A DNA stretch of 53,503 bases from positions 1-53,503 of the forward strand of contig QZKW01000068.1 in assembly GCA_003599885.1 (NCBI GenBank), written 5' to 3'. Shown piece after piece: positions 1-8,471 of the stretch (position 1 is its first letter; every line of letters begins with the position of its first letter). Under the pieces are notes generated by a model. The model saw only the letters and a program-made list of their open reading frames with translations, searched no databases and had not been told where the DNA came from. Source of the DNA: Desulfobacteraceae bacterium. Lineage in GTDB: Bacteria > Desulfobacterota > Desulfobacteria > Desulfobacterales > Desulfosalsimonadaceae. Both the position numbers and the translations under genes were made by a program.

Positions 1-2
1 TA

Positions 3-113
3 TCGTTCAAGCAGACCTGTCAAATGAGATCACTGGCATCCTTCCCATTGCTCGTAGATGCGATCGATGCTTATTTCAAAGAACAAAAACCAAATTTATA
101 CTGGCTTGAGTAG
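3..113 (+). CDS. possible 3' end of a gene cut by the window edge
   Basis: An open frame enters from the left edge and stops with TAG. The 36 visible codons have protein-like composition, ending DAIDAYFKEQKPNLYWLE. I do not recognise the family. The other plus frames stop at similar places, so the assignment is weak. After it, about 160 nt to the rpsF promoter hold nothing I can identify. Confidence 0.3.
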   Translation, partial: SFKQTCQMRSLASFPLLVDAIDAYFKEQKPNLYWLE

Positions 114-279
114 GGGGAATTTTTTAATCCCTGAACGTGTACTCCAATAATACATTTTCTAATCCTTTGCAAATGCGGGTTGAAAACTAATCAGGATTTT
201 CGATTCAGAAACCGATTAGGAGTTCAATGAGCTTAAAGATATAAGAATATCCCTCCAAAACGCAATCAATCAAAACTGC

Positions 280-308
280 TTGACAGTTATTGTGGCAGTT
301 GTTAAAAG
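280..308 (+). promoter_or_regulatory. candidate sigma-70 promoter of the rpsF operon
   Basis: TTGACA (280-285), a 17-nt spacer and TAAAAG (303-308) form a plausible promoter about 80 nt upstream of rpsF. The -35 is perfect, the -10 is moderate. No other good candidate lies between it and the gene. Confidence 0.5.
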
Positions 309-349
309 GAAAAGTTTTTATAGGAAGAAATAATGTTATTTTTATCCTT

Positions 350-368
350 GCTCTGGTTTTGCCAGGGC
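350..368 (+). promoter_or_regulatory. small hairpin in the rpsF leader
   Basis: GCTCTGG and CCAGGGC can pair (7 bp, one G-U) around a TTTTG loop just before the AAGGAGG ribosome-binding site. S6 operons often carry a leader bound by the S6:S18 complex. The diagnostic CCG bulge of that motif is not seen here, so this is only a possible translational control element. Confidence 0.25.
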
Positions 369-390
369 TTCACAGCCAAAAGGAGGACGC

Positions 391-834
391 ATGAACCATT
401 ACGAGACAATATTTATTGTCGATCCTGACACGCCGGGAACGGACCAGGATACCATTTTTGAAAAAGTGAAAACCATGATCGACCGGGACGGCAAACTGCT
501 CATGTTTGACGACTGGGGAAACAGAAGACTGGCCTATGAGATCAAGAAAAAGAAACAGGGCCGGTATGTCCGGTTGGATTATTGCGGAAACGGCACCCTT
601 GTGGATGAATTGGAACGGACCTTCCGGTTGGATTTCAGAATCCTCAAGTTTATGACCATCCTGATTGCCAGGGACGTTGATCCTGAGGCACTGATGCCTG
701 TGGCTGAAGAAGCGCCTGCTGAACCAGCGGCGGACCAGATCGCAAGCAAAGAGGATGCGCCTGAATCAGAGGAAACTCCTGACGAAGCCGTTCTATCCGA
801 AACCCCAGAACCTGAAACAGATACGGAGGAATAA
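391..834 (+). CDS. rpsF: 30S ribosomal protein S6
   Basis: S6 binds 16S rRNA with S18 in the platform of the small subunit. The N-terminal ~95 residues show the S6 fold signature: the opening NHYETIFIVDP, then WGNRRLAYEIKKKKQGRYV. The remaining ~50 residues are an acidic Ala/Glu/Pro-rich tail, longer than in E. coli and common in this phylum. The start follows a strong AAGGAGG at 380-386. It is first in an operon with rpsR (3-nt gap), a DUF2232 gene, rplI and dnaB. Confidence 0.97.
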   Translation: MNHYETIFIVDPDTPGTDQDTIFEKVKTMIDRDGKLLMFDDWGNRRLAYEIKKKKQGRYVRLDYCGNGTLVDELERTFRLDFRILKFMTILIARDVDPEALMPVAEEAPAEPAADQIASKEDAPESEETPDEAVLSETPEPETDTEE

Positions 835-837
835 TCC

Positions 838-1083
838 ATGCCTGGACCGCAAAAAAAGAGATTTTTTCACCGGCGGAAAGTCTGCCGTTTTTGTGCTGAC
901 AGCACTCTTGTGATCAATTATAAAGACGTCAATATGCTGAGATACTTTATTTCGGAACGCGCCAAAATCATTCCGAGACGGATTTCCGGAACCTGCGCAA
1001 ATCATCAGCGGGAACTGGCCAGAGCGATTAAGCAAAGCAGAACCATAGCGCTTCTGCCTTATGTCGGTACGCTGGATACCTAA
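838..1083 (+). CDS. rpsR: 30S ribosomal protein S18
   Basis: An 81-aa S18 of normal length. The N-terminus holds a CRFC pair (C16, C19) and a later TCANHQ, which together look like the zinc-ribbon (C+) form of S18. The core shows the conserved [22 protein letters not shown] and the family end [16 protein letters not shown]. It partners S6 in the 30S platform. It begins 3 nt after the rpsF stop, so the two genes are probably translationally coupled. Confidence 0.97.
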   Translation: MPGPQKKRFFHRRKVCRFCADSTLVINYKDVNMLRYFISERAKIIPRRISGTCANHQRELARAIKQSRTIALLPYVGTLDT

Positions 1084-1106
1084 ATACCTTCCCAGGGAGC
1101 AACCGG

Positions 1107-2081
1107 GTGGAAGCCGTGAATCAATCTGGAGACCATAAAACCCTATTCAGCGGTATAATGATTACCACCCTGATTGGCGCGCTTTCACTCTCGGTTCCGG
1201 TTCTTGGCTTTTTCTGTTTTCTGATGCTGCCGCTGCCGCCGATGGTCTACCGGCTCCGGCTGGACAGAAAAAAAAGCGCGATCATCGCTTGCAGCGCCTG
1301 GGGGTGTTTATGTATTTTTGCCGGCGGGCTGTCAGCCGATATATTTCTGGTTGCCGGGATGATGTCCCTTGGTTTTCTGATGGGGGAGTATCTCCAAAAA
1401 AATCTGCCGGTTGAGAAAACCGTCGCATTCGCCTGCGGGATTGTCTTACTGGCCGGGATATTCGGCCTGATATTATACGGCAATATATCAAACATTGGCC
1501 TGACGGCCATGGTTTCCGGCTATATCGACGCCAACCTTGAGCTGACCCTCATGTTATATAAAAACATGGGAATGCCGGAAGAAAATATCCAGGTGATTTC
1601 AGAGGCGATGGGGTCGATAAAGTATGTACTGATGAGGATTCTCCCTTCTCTTTTTGCTTCGGGCCTCCTGCTTTCAGCATGGATGAATTTGTTACTGGCA
1701 AAAATACTGCTGAAAAGGGGAAAAACAGGCTGTCAGGCGTTTGATCATTTAAATACCTGGAAAGCGCCGGAATATCTCGTCTGGGGAGTCATCGGATCGG
1801 CTTTGATGCTTGTGCTGCCGGTGGGTGCGTTCAAAATGCTGGGATTAAACGGAATGATCATTTTTCTGATCATCTACTTTTTCCAGGGGATCGCGGTGGT
1901 ATCATTTTATTTTGAAACAAAGAGGGTGCCTGTCGCGCTGAAAATTTTGCTGTATAGTATCATATTTATTCAGCAAATATTTCTACTTATCATCGCAGGA
2001 CTTGGTTTTTTTGACATATGGCTGAATTTCAGGCGACTTGGAATGGATAACAATAACAAACAAAGTCCTCTTGCTTTATAA
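1107..2081 (+). CDS. DUF2232 (YybS-like) multi-pass membrane protein
   Basis: A 324-aa very hydrophobic protein with about eight membrane segments, for example around residues 18-45, 60-100, 107-130, 170-195 and 225-310. Position between rpsR and rplI is typical of the DUF2232/YybS family in Desulfobacterota and Firmicutes. The biochemical function is unknown; a transporter-like (ECF S-component-like) fold has been suggested for the family. The start is GTG at 1107, after CAGGGAG. It is presumably in the inner membrane and co-transcribed with the ribosomal genes. Confidence 0.8.
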   Translation: MEAVNQSGDHKTLFSGIMITTLIGALSLSVPVLGFFCFLMLPLPPMVYRLRLDRKKSAIIACSAWGCLCIFAGGLSADIFLVAGMMSLGFLMGEYLQKNLPVEKTVAFACGIVLLAGIFGLILYGNISNIGLTAMVSGYIDANLELTLMLYKNMGMPEENIQVISEAMGSIKYVLMRILPSLFASGLLLSAWMNLLLAKILLKRGKTGCQAFDHLNTWKAPEYLVWGVIGSALMLVLPVGAFKMLGLNGMIIFLIIYFFQGIAVVSFYFETKRVPVALKILLYSIIFIQQIFLLIIAGLGFFDIWLNFRRLGMDNNNKQSPLAL

Positions 2082-2128
2082 TTTTTTAACAAAAAACGAA
2101 TGGCATATATACTCGTGGAGAATAAAAA

Positions 2129-2572
2129 ATGAAAGTAATACTCAAAGAAACAATTGAACTATTGGGCATCATTGGCTCGGAAGTGAAAGTTAAAGACGGA
2201 TATGCACGCAATTATCTGATCCCACAGGGAAAAGCCGTTACCGCCACCCAGCAGAACCGGAACGTCCTTGCACAGCAAAAAGCCAAGCTCGATCTTCAAA
2301 TCGCCAAAGAACGCGCTACAGCGGAAGAAATGGCCAAAAAAGTGGAGGGCGTCGTCTGCCGGTTAACGGCCAAAGTCGCTGATGAAGGCCGTTTATACGG
2401 ATCGATTACCGTTCGTGAAATTGAAGAAGCGCTGGCCGCTCAAGGCGTCGTGGTTGAAAAACGCATGATCCTGCTGAAGGAACCCATTAAAGGCATCGGC
2501 ACCTACTCGATTCCCATTCGTGTATACAGGGATATCGAACCCAAATTCACCCTTGAAGTGGCGGCAGAATAA
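2129..2572 (+). CDS. rplI: 50S ribosomal protein L9
   Basis: A 147-aa L9 of normal length. The N-terminal 23S rRNA-binding domain shows the signature KVILKETIELLGIIGSEVKV, then VKDGYARNYLIPQGKA. A connecting charged helix (about residues 45-75) and the C-terminal domain (LTAKVADEGRLYGSIT onward) follow. Start after GTGGAG at 2115-2120. It follows the DUF2232 gene by 47 nt and precedes dnaB, the usual order in this group. Confidence 0.97.
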   Translation: MKVILKETIELLGIIGSEVKVKDGYARNYLIPQGKAVTATQQNRNVLAQQKAKLDLQIAKERATAEEMAKKVEGVVCRLTAKVADEGRLYGSITVREIEEALAAQGVVVEKRMILLKEPIKGIGTYSIPIRVYRDIEPKFTLEVAAE

Positions 2573-2715
2573 ACCCGCTCCCTTCAAGAGAATTGACGTT
2601 TCATGTGACGGATTGGATCAAACGCTCAATCCGGCGATACCAGCGCGGAAATGCGTCACGGGTCCATTTTTTGAAAGAATCTAATGGTTGATTATATTTA
2701 TCAGCTGTTGATCAG

Positions 2716-2747
2716 GTTTTTAGATTTTCAGGTTTTTAAATTTTCAG
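2716..2747 (+). repeat. two tandem 16-bp units upstream of dnaB
   Basis: GTTTTTAGATTTTCAG (2716-2731) is followed directly by GTTTTTAAATTTTCAG (2732-2747), one mismatch in sixteen. The units lead straight into the hairpin at 2747-2784. Confidence 0.7.
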
Positions 2748-2784
2748 GCAGCGCAGAACCGCTTGGGCGGGATTCTGCGTTGCC
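2747..2784 (+). repeat. strong GC-rich hairpin between rplI and dnaB
   Basis: GGCAGCGCAGAA (2747-2758) pairs with TTCTGCGTTGCC (2773-2784), 12 bp with one G-U. An inner CCGC/GCGG stem closes a TTGG loop. No U-tract follows on the plus strand, so it is not a classic terminator for rplI. It could be a processing or attenuation structure or a dispersed palindromic element. Confidence 0.55.
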
Positions 2785-2879
2785 TGCCTTCAGCCGATAT
2801 ATCACAGAATCACCCCTTTTCTTTACTGCACTGACCTTATTATCTTCAAAACCGTTTTGCGCATGAGCCATATAATACA

Positions 2880-4265
2880 ATGAGCCAAGACAACAAGACC
2901 GTTATCAACAAATTGCCGCCGCAAAATATTGATGCGGAAGAATCCATCATCAGCGCCATACTCCTGGACAACTACACCCTGCTGAATGTCCTGGACATTC
3001 TTTCTCCGGAACATTTCTACCGCACCGCCCATCAAAAAATTTTCGCGGCGATGACCGAAATGTCCAATAAAGGGGAACCGGTTGATCTGGTAACTCTGGC
3101 CAATGTCCTGAAAAACAACAATCAGCTGGATGAAATCGGCGGGGCCGTTTATCTGGCCAAACTCATGGATACGGCGCCGATTCCCGCAAACGCCGTGCAA
3201 TATGCAAAAATCATCCGGGATAACGCCTCCTTGCGGCGAATGATCAAAACAGCCAGCGATATATCCAGCCGGTGCTTTGACAACACCGCCGATGTCGACG
3301 ATATTATCGATTATGCAGAAAGTATGCTGCTGGATATTGCCGAAAACAAATCCAAGCCGTCATACTATCATCTGAGTACGGCCATTGACACCAATATTGA
3401 CGCGCTGGTGGAACGCCGAGGCAACAAAGCCCTCATCAGCGGGGTGCCCACGGGATTCAAAAAACTGGATTCGCTGACCTCCGGGTTTCAAGGTTCCGAC
3501 CTGATTATTCTGGCGGCCCGGCCGGGGATGGGGAAAACCGCCCTGTCTTTGAATATCGCCCGCAATATCGCGGTGGAGGCCGATGTGCCGGTGCTGTTTT
3601 TTTCGCTTGAAATGTCCAAGGAACAGCTTTCCATGCGGCTCTTGTGCGCAGAAGCGCGGATCGATTCCTCCAATGTGCGGAGCGGCTTTTTCAGCGACGA
3701 AGAATGGAACAAATTGACGGATGCCGCCGATGTTTTATCCGAGGCCCCCATTTATCTGGATGATTCTTCTGAACTGACGTCTCTGGACATCAAAACCAAA
3801 GCCCGACGCCTGAAACTGGAAAAAAATATCGGCCTGATCGTGATCGACTATCTGCAGCTCATGAAACCCAGGATGTCCAAAGACCGCCGCGACCTGGAAA
3901 TATCCGAAATGTCCCGATCTCTCAAGTCCCTGGCAAAAGAATTGAATATCCCGATTATCGCTCTCTCCCAGTTGAACCGGCTCTTGGAACAAAGAAACGA
4001 CAAACGGCCGCAACTGTCGGACTTAAGAGAGTCCGGCGCTCTGGAGCAAGATGCGGATCTGGTGATGTTTATTTACCGGGATGAGGTATACAATAAAGAG
4101 GAAAACAATCCGAATAAAGGCGTTGCCGAGGTTCACATCGCCAAACACCGAAATGGACCTACCGGCATGGCCCCGCTCAGGTTTATGGACTCCTATACCC
4201 GGTTTGAAAACCTTGCATACGGTTTTGAGTCAAATGAAGCGCCCAATCTGAAGAATGCCCACTAA
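2880..4265 (+). CDS. dnaB: replicative DNA helicase DnaB
   Basis: DnaB is the hexameric 5'-3' helicase of the replication fork. The 461-aa protein has the usual two parts. The N-terminal primase-interacting domain (about 10-120) begins LPPQNIDAEESIISAILLD. The RecA-like ATPase domain (about 180-450) has Walker A AARPGMGKTAL near 211-221, Walker B IGLIVIDYLQLM and the late motif LSDLRESGALEQDADLVMFIYRD. Length is normal and no intein is present. The start at 2880 lies beside a duplicated ATGAGCCA; upstream ribosome-binding signal is weak. Confidence 0.97.
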   Translation: MSQDNKTVINKLPPQNIDAEESIISAILLDNYTLLNVLDILSPEHFYRTAHQKIFAAMTEMSNKGEPVDLVTLANVLKNNNQLDEIGGAVYLAKLMDTAPIPANAVQYAKIIRDNASLRRMIKTASDISSRCFDNTADVDDIIDYAESMLLDIAENKSKPSYYHLSTAIDTNIDALVERRGNKALISGVPTGFKKLDSLTSGFQGSDLIILAARPGMGKTALSLNIARNIAVEADVPVLFFSLEMSKEQLSMRLLCAEARIDSSNVRSGFFSDEEWNKLTDAADVLSEAPIYLDDSSELTSLDIKTKARRLKLEKNIGLIVIDYLQLMKPRMSKDRRDLEISEMSRSLKSLAKELNIPIIALSQLNRLLEQRNDKRPQLSDLRESGALEQDADLVMFIYRDEVYNKEENNPNKGVAEVHIAKHRNGPTGMAPLRFMDSYTRFENLAYGFESNEAPNLKNAH

Positions 4266-4298
4266 ATAACCGTCAACGCACGAAAAACAGACGCATCC

Positions 4299-5930
4299 AT
4301 GAAAAAAGTGTTTGGAAACACCAGCGGCCTTAAAGCGACCCAACTGCACGACATTGAAAACCTATACCGCTTCAAAATACCGCCCGAAACAGTGGCCTCC
4401 ATCCAGATTATCGAAGAACTCTGCCGTCTCTCACATGATATTCGCCGGCAGATCGGGATTCTGGTTGAACGATCCGGCAAAATCACATCCGTTGTGGTCG
4501 GAGACCACAAAAGCATCATGCTGCCGGACACCAGCGATTATACGGCCCCTCCCGGACGCCTGAAAGGGCTGCGATATCTGCATGTCCACCTCAAAGAAGA
4601 GCCCCTGACTCAGGATGACCTGACCGATCTCACGCTGCTGCGGCTGGATCTCATTGCCGCTATTACTCTGACAGCTGAAGGCAGCCCCGGCAAACTCTAC
4701 CTGGCAACACTGTCGCCAGATCCATCCCGGTCTGCGCCATGCCATATTTTTCGTGCCATGGAGCCTGGAAGCCTGGATATCAATTATCTTGAACTGATCA
4801 AATCCATAGAAACCGAGCTATCAAAAACAACCGCCCGCCATGATGTGGATTCAGGTGTTGAGCGGGCGATACTCATCAGCGTGACCGCCGGTTATAGAAA
4901 TCAGGCGGAGGCCTCCATCACGGAACTTAAGGAACTTGCCCGGTCCAGTGATATTCTGGTGCTGGATACGGTTATTCAGCACCGGAAAAAAATTGATCCC
5001 CGATTTCTTCTCGGAATCGGCAAACTCGAAGAATTAAGCATTCTGGCCATGCATCAGGGAGCGACACTCCTTGTTTTCGATCAGGAACTCAACCCATCCC
5101 AGGTCAAATCGATTACCAGCCGGGTTGACATAAAAGTCATCGACAGGACCCAGCTCATTCTGGATATTTTCGCCCGGCGCGCAAAAACCAGCGAAGGCAA
5201 ACTTCAGGTGGAACTGGCCCAGCTCCAGTACATGCTGCCCCGGCTGATTCAGCAAAATACCGCCTTGTCGCGGCTGGCCGGCGGCATTGGCGGCAGGGGG
5301 CCAGGAGAAACCAAGCTTGAAATGGACCGCCGCAGGATCCGCGACCGCATCACGCATATTGAGAAAGCGCTGGAACAGGTAAAAAAACAGCGCCACCTGC
5401 AAAAATCCAGACGGGAAAAAAAAGGACTGCCGGTGATTTCCATTATCGGTTATACAAATGCCGGGAAATCCACCCTTTTAAACACCCTGACCAAAAGCCA
5501 CGTGCTGGCGGAGAGCCGGCTGTTCGCCACTCTGGATCCGTCCAGTCGGCGTATGCGATTTCCCAGAGACATTGAAGTCATTATTACCGACACCGTAGGA
5601 TTTATCAAAAATCTGCCCAAGGAACTGCGGGTGGCATTCGGCGCGACCCTGGAAGAGCTGGAAAGCGCGGACCTCCTGATTCATGTGATCGACAGCAGCA
5701 ACCCGGATTATCGGTCGCAAATCCAGTCCGTCCAAAAAATTCTTGAAGACCTGAAAGTAGACCGCATTGAGACCATTCATGTGCTGAATAAAATAGATTT
5801 GATCGACCCGGACACCCTGGCAGGGCTCATGACAGAAACCGGGGGCATACCGGTTTCCGCAAAAAAAGCGTCGACATTACAACCGTTGATTGATAGGATG
5901 TTTGGCCTTATTCAGAAATCGCCGCTGTGA
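4299..5930 (+). CDS. hflX: ribosome-associated GTPase HflX
   Basis: HflX is a GTPase that splits stalled or hibernating ribosomes. The HflX N-domain appears at about residues 185-360 (LDTVIQHRKKIDPRFLLGIGKLEEL and the GGRGPGETKLEMDRRRI signature). The G domain follows, with G1 GYTNAGKST near 384-392, G3 DTVGFI and G4 NKID. At 543 aa it is longer than the E. coli protein because of an extra ~180-residue N-terminal region, a layout found in other members of this phylum. It follows dnaB by 33 nt. The start has no strong Shine-Dalgarno. Confidence 0.95.
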   Translation: MKKVFGNTSGLKATQLHDIENLYRFKIPPETVASIQIIEELCRLSHDIRRQIGILVERSGKITSVVVGDHKSIMLPDTSDYTAPPGRLKGLRYLHVHLKEEPLTQDDLTDLTLLRLDLIAAITLTAEGSPGKLYLATLSPDPSRSAPCHIFRAMEPGSLDINYLELIKSIETELSKTTARHDVDSGVERAILISVTAGYRNQAEASITELKELARSSDILVLDTVIQHRKKIDPRFLLGIGKLEELSILAMHQGATLLVFDQELNPSQVKSITSRVDIKVIDRTQLILDIFARRAKTSEGKLQVELAQLQYMLPRLIQQNTALSRLAGGIGGRGPGETKLEMDRRRIRDRITHIEKALEQVKKQRHLQKSRREKKGLPVISIIGYTNAGKSTLLNTLTKSHVLAESRLFATLDPSSRRMRFPRDIEVIITDTVGFIKNLPKELRVAFGATLEELESADLLIHVIDSSNPDYRSQIQSVQKILEDLKVDRIETIHVLNKIDLIDPDTLAGLMTETGGIPVSAKKASTLQPLIDRMFGLIQKSPL

Positions 5931-6009
5931 ACCGGAACAAAAGGTTATCACAGTCGGCACGGACTGAAGCCTGCTGACAATATAGAGACGCCTGATATAG
6001 GCATTTAAT

Positions 6010-6789
6010 ATGGACCTTGAAAGAATAAAACACACCGGCATCGGGGCGGCGTATAAAAGCGCCGCTGTGCTGAACCATTATCTGGGCAACCTGACAAACG
6101 TCAGGAAAAAAGGCCCGATCGACCTGGTCACCGAGGCGGACATTGAATCCGAAAAAGTAATTATTCAAACCGTTCGCACGCGGTATCCGGACCATGAATT
6201 TATGGCCGAGGAAAGCGGGCTCAGCAGAAGCGGGCCATCCGATTATCAATGGATTGTCGATCCCCTGGACGGGACCACCAATTTCACCCATCAGATTCCC
6301 CTTTTCTGCGTTTCCATTGCATTCGCCGTCAACGGTAAAGTGATGGTGGGCGTTGTTCTCAATCCGGTGAGTGGCGAACTCTTTACGGCCGTTCGCGAAA
6401 AAGGGGCCACTTTAAACGGCAACCCCATCCATGTCTCTGATGAAAAGAATATTTCCGAGAGCCTTCTGGTTACAGGATTCCCTTATAATATTGCTCAGGA
6501 CATTGAGCCGACCATGGGCCGTTTCAAAAACTGTCTTCACGCCGCCCAGGGAATCCGGCGCCTCGGATCCGCCGCTCTGGATTTGTGTTTTGTCGCCTGC
6601 GGGCGATTTGAAGGCTTCTGGGAAGAAAATCTGAAGCCCTGGGATACGGCTGCCGGTTACCTGATCGCAGAAGAAGCAGGTGCCCGGGTCACGGACTTTT
6701 CAGGTAACCCTTATACTATAGACCAAAAAGAAATCCTGGCAACCAACCGCCGGATTCATCAGGAAATGCAATCATTACTGGAGATATAA
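6010..6789 (+). CDS. suhB: inositol-1-monophosphatase family phosphatase (SuhB-like)
   Basis: A 259-aa member of the Li+-sensitive, Mg2+-dependent sugar phosphatase family. Metal ligands are visible: E68 in FMAEESG and D84/D87 in WIVDPLDGTTNF. The C-terminal signature is present (LGSAALDLCFVACGRFEGFW, then KPWDTAAG). It probably hydrolyses inositol monophosphate or a related sugar phosphate; SuhB also affects rRNA transcription in some bacteria, which cannot be judged here. It is 79 nt from hflX. Confidence 0.92.
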   Translation: MDLERIKHTGIGAAYKSAAVLNHYLGNLTNVRKKGPIDLVTEADIESEKVIIQTVRTRYPDHEFMAEESGLSRSGPSDYQWIVDPLDGTTNFTHQIPLFCVSIAFAVNGKVMVGVVLNPVSGELFTAVREKGATLNGNPIHVSDEKNISESLLVTGFPYNIAQDIEPTMGRFKNCLHAAQGIRRLGSAALDLCFVACGRFEGFWEENLKPWDTAAGYLIAEEAGARVTDFSGNPYTIDQKEILATNRRIHQEMQSLLEI

Positions 6790-6798
6790 ACATATATT

Positions 6799-6993
6799 AT
6801 GCGCGAACTTCTTAAAGACAAACTTGTTGATAACTATCTGGAATGTTTCGGAGACCTTGATCTTTCAGATACCATCTGCCGCAAATATTGCGCATTGCGG
6901 CTAAAATGCGCCATTGAACAAATGGAGCAACTGCGCATTGGACAAATTGAAGACCTGATCAATTTTCAGGAGGTGCCGCTGAAGGTTCAGTAG
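6799..6993 (+). CDS. small Cys-containing protein, function unknown
   Basis: A 64-aa soluble protein 9 nt after the suhB-like gene, so probably co-transcribed. It has a C-x3-C-x6-C cluster (CRKYCALRLKC, C33-C43) that could bind a metal or be redox active, flanked by helical segments. I do not recognise a named family. No signal peptide or membrane segment is visible. No strong ribosome-binding site precedes it, but spacing and composition support it being real. Confidence 0.6.
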   Translation: MRELLKDKLVDNYLECFGDLDLSDTICRKYCALRLKCAIEQMEQLRIGQIEDLINFQEVPLKVQ

Positions 6994-7023
6994 GAAAGGT
7001 TAACAGTCTGGATTCGCAGCCTT

Positions 7024-8403
7024 TCACATCAGCATTTTTCCGGGGTTTAAAATACCCGCCGGATCGAACGCGGACTTGATCCTTCTCATTAAGGCAAGGA
7101 ATTCGGGGCTGATTTCTTTTGTCATATAAGATGATTTGCTGGTGCCCACCCCATGCTCTCCGGATATGGTTCCACCGACAGACAGCGTATAATCGAAAAT
7201 TTCATCTATGGCCTGATGGGCTTTTTGAAGCTGCTCCGGCAACCGTTTGTCCAGCATGATATTAAAATGGATATTGCCGTCACCGGCATGTCCGAAACTG
7301 ACCATGGTCAGGCCGGTCTGACGGCTGAGTGCCTTGATTTTTTTAACCATATCCGGAATTCTGCTGCGGGGAACCACGATATCTTCATTGATTTTGTCCG
7401 GGCCATAGGCAAACAGGGCCGGGGAAACAGCTTTGCGGGCTTTCCAGAGTCCTTCCGTTTCCTGGCTGGTTGCGGCTGATTTAAATTCGCAGGCCCCTGA
7501 CGCCCTGCAGACCGCCTCAATCCGCTGCATCGAATGTTCTGTCTCACCGGCCGATCCATCCACCTCAATGATCAGAATCGCTTCGGCATCCACAGGCAAT
7601 CCTGCATGGATATAATTCTCCGCGCAACGGATGGACGCATTGTCCATATATTCAATAGCGCGCGGAACGATTCCCTGCCGGATAATTTCAGAAACAGCTT
7701 CCGCAGCGGTTTCCATCTGATCAAATACCGCAGTGGCTGTTTTCACCAAATCCGGCTTAGGCAAAAGCCTGAGGGTCAGGCGGGTGATCACCCCCAGCGT
7801 GCCTTCAGAACCCACCATCAGTCGCGTCACATCATAGCCCACCACCCCTTTGGCGGTCTGAACGCCCGTCCGGATTATTTCACCGGTGGGCAGCACCACT
7901 TCCAGGCCCAGCACGTAATCGCGCGTAACGCCATACTTGACGGCTTTCGGGCCACCGGCGCATTCAGCGGCATTGCCGCCCAGTGTGCAGAAATCGGAAC
8001 TGGATGGATCAGGGGGATAAAACAGGCCTTTTTGCGCCACCGCCCGGTGCAGATCACCGGTGATGACCCCCGGTTCCACCACAGCAATCAGATTATCAAC
8101 GTCAATATCGATAATCCGGTTGAGGCGGGTCATGACAAGAACCACCCCGCCCTTGACGGGCAGTGATCCGCCGGTCATTCCGGTGCCCGCCCCCCTGGGG
8201 GTGACGGCAAACTGGTATTGATTGGCAAGTTTTAAAACAGAAGAAACATCATCAGCATTTCTTGGGAAAACAACCGCATCCGGATAGACAGCTTCCGGCG
8301 TTGTATCATAGCTGTAACAAAGGCGTTCTTCCCTGTCAGCAGAGCAGTTTGCCTTTCCAACAATTGTTTCTATTTTTTTAAAAACCTGATGTGAAAAAGC
8401 CAT
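7024..8403 (-). CDS. glcD: FAD-binding oxidase, GlcD / D-lactate dehydrogenase type
   Basis: A 459-aa flavoprotein of the VAO/PCMH family that oxidises a 2-hydroxy acid such as glycolate or D-lactate. The FAD-binding domain (about 35-220) includes PRGAGTGMTGGSLPVKGG, DPSSSDFCTLGGNAAECAGG and GSEGTLGVITRLTL. The C-terminal cap (about 225-459) holds the FGHAGDGNIHFNIM and SGEHGVG motifs expected for metal and substrate binding. Length matches GlcD. No GlcE/GlcF-like or iron-sulfur partner is adjacent, so the electron acceptor and exact substrate are open. It lies convergent to the preceding small gene. Confidence 0.9.
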   Translation of the reverse strand: MAFSHQVFKKIETIVGKANCSADREERLCYSYDTTPEAVYPDAVVFPRNADDVSSVLKLANQYQFAVTPRGAGTGMTGGSLPVKGGVVLVMTRLNRIIDIDVDNLIAVVEPGVITGDLHRAVAQKGLFYPPDPSSSDFCTLGGNAAECAGGPKAVKYGVTRDYVLGLEVVLPTGEIIRTGVQTAKGVVGYDVTRLMVGSEGTLGVITRLTLRLLPKPDLVKTATAVFDQMETAAEAVSEIIRQGIVPRAIEYMDNASIRCAENYIHAGLPVDAEAILIIEVDGSAGETEHSMQRIEAVCRASGACEFKSAATSQETEGLWKARKAVSPALFAYGPDKINEDIVVPRSRIPDMVKKIKALSRQTGLTMVSFGHAGDGNIHFNIMLDKRLPEQLQKAHQAIDEIFDYTLSVGGTISGEHGVGTSKSSYMTKEISPEFLALMRRIKSAFDPAGILNPGKMLM

Positions 8404-8471
8404 AAAAGGATAGATGCGCCCATTAAGTTGATCTGTTTCGCTGACCTATCATCCAATGATAAACGGCCATT

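Larger units (their letters stand above)
2573..2879. other. rplI-dnaB intergenic region, no gene seen
   Basis: This 307-nt gap holds a two-unit 16-bp tandem repeat and a strong hairpin, described separately. The only open frame, 2684-2866, lacks a ribosome-binding site and protein-like content. A duplicated ATGAGCCA lies at 2863-2870 and again at the dnaB start. Confidence 0.6.

Noticed and set aside
350-368. Confirmed S6:S18 leader motif
   Set aside because: Only a short hairpin is seen and the CCG feature of the known motif is missing, so I list it only as a weak candidate.
2684-2866. 60-codon open frame upstream of dnaB
   Set aside because: It runs across the tandem repeat and hairpin, has no ribosome-binding site and looks non-coding.
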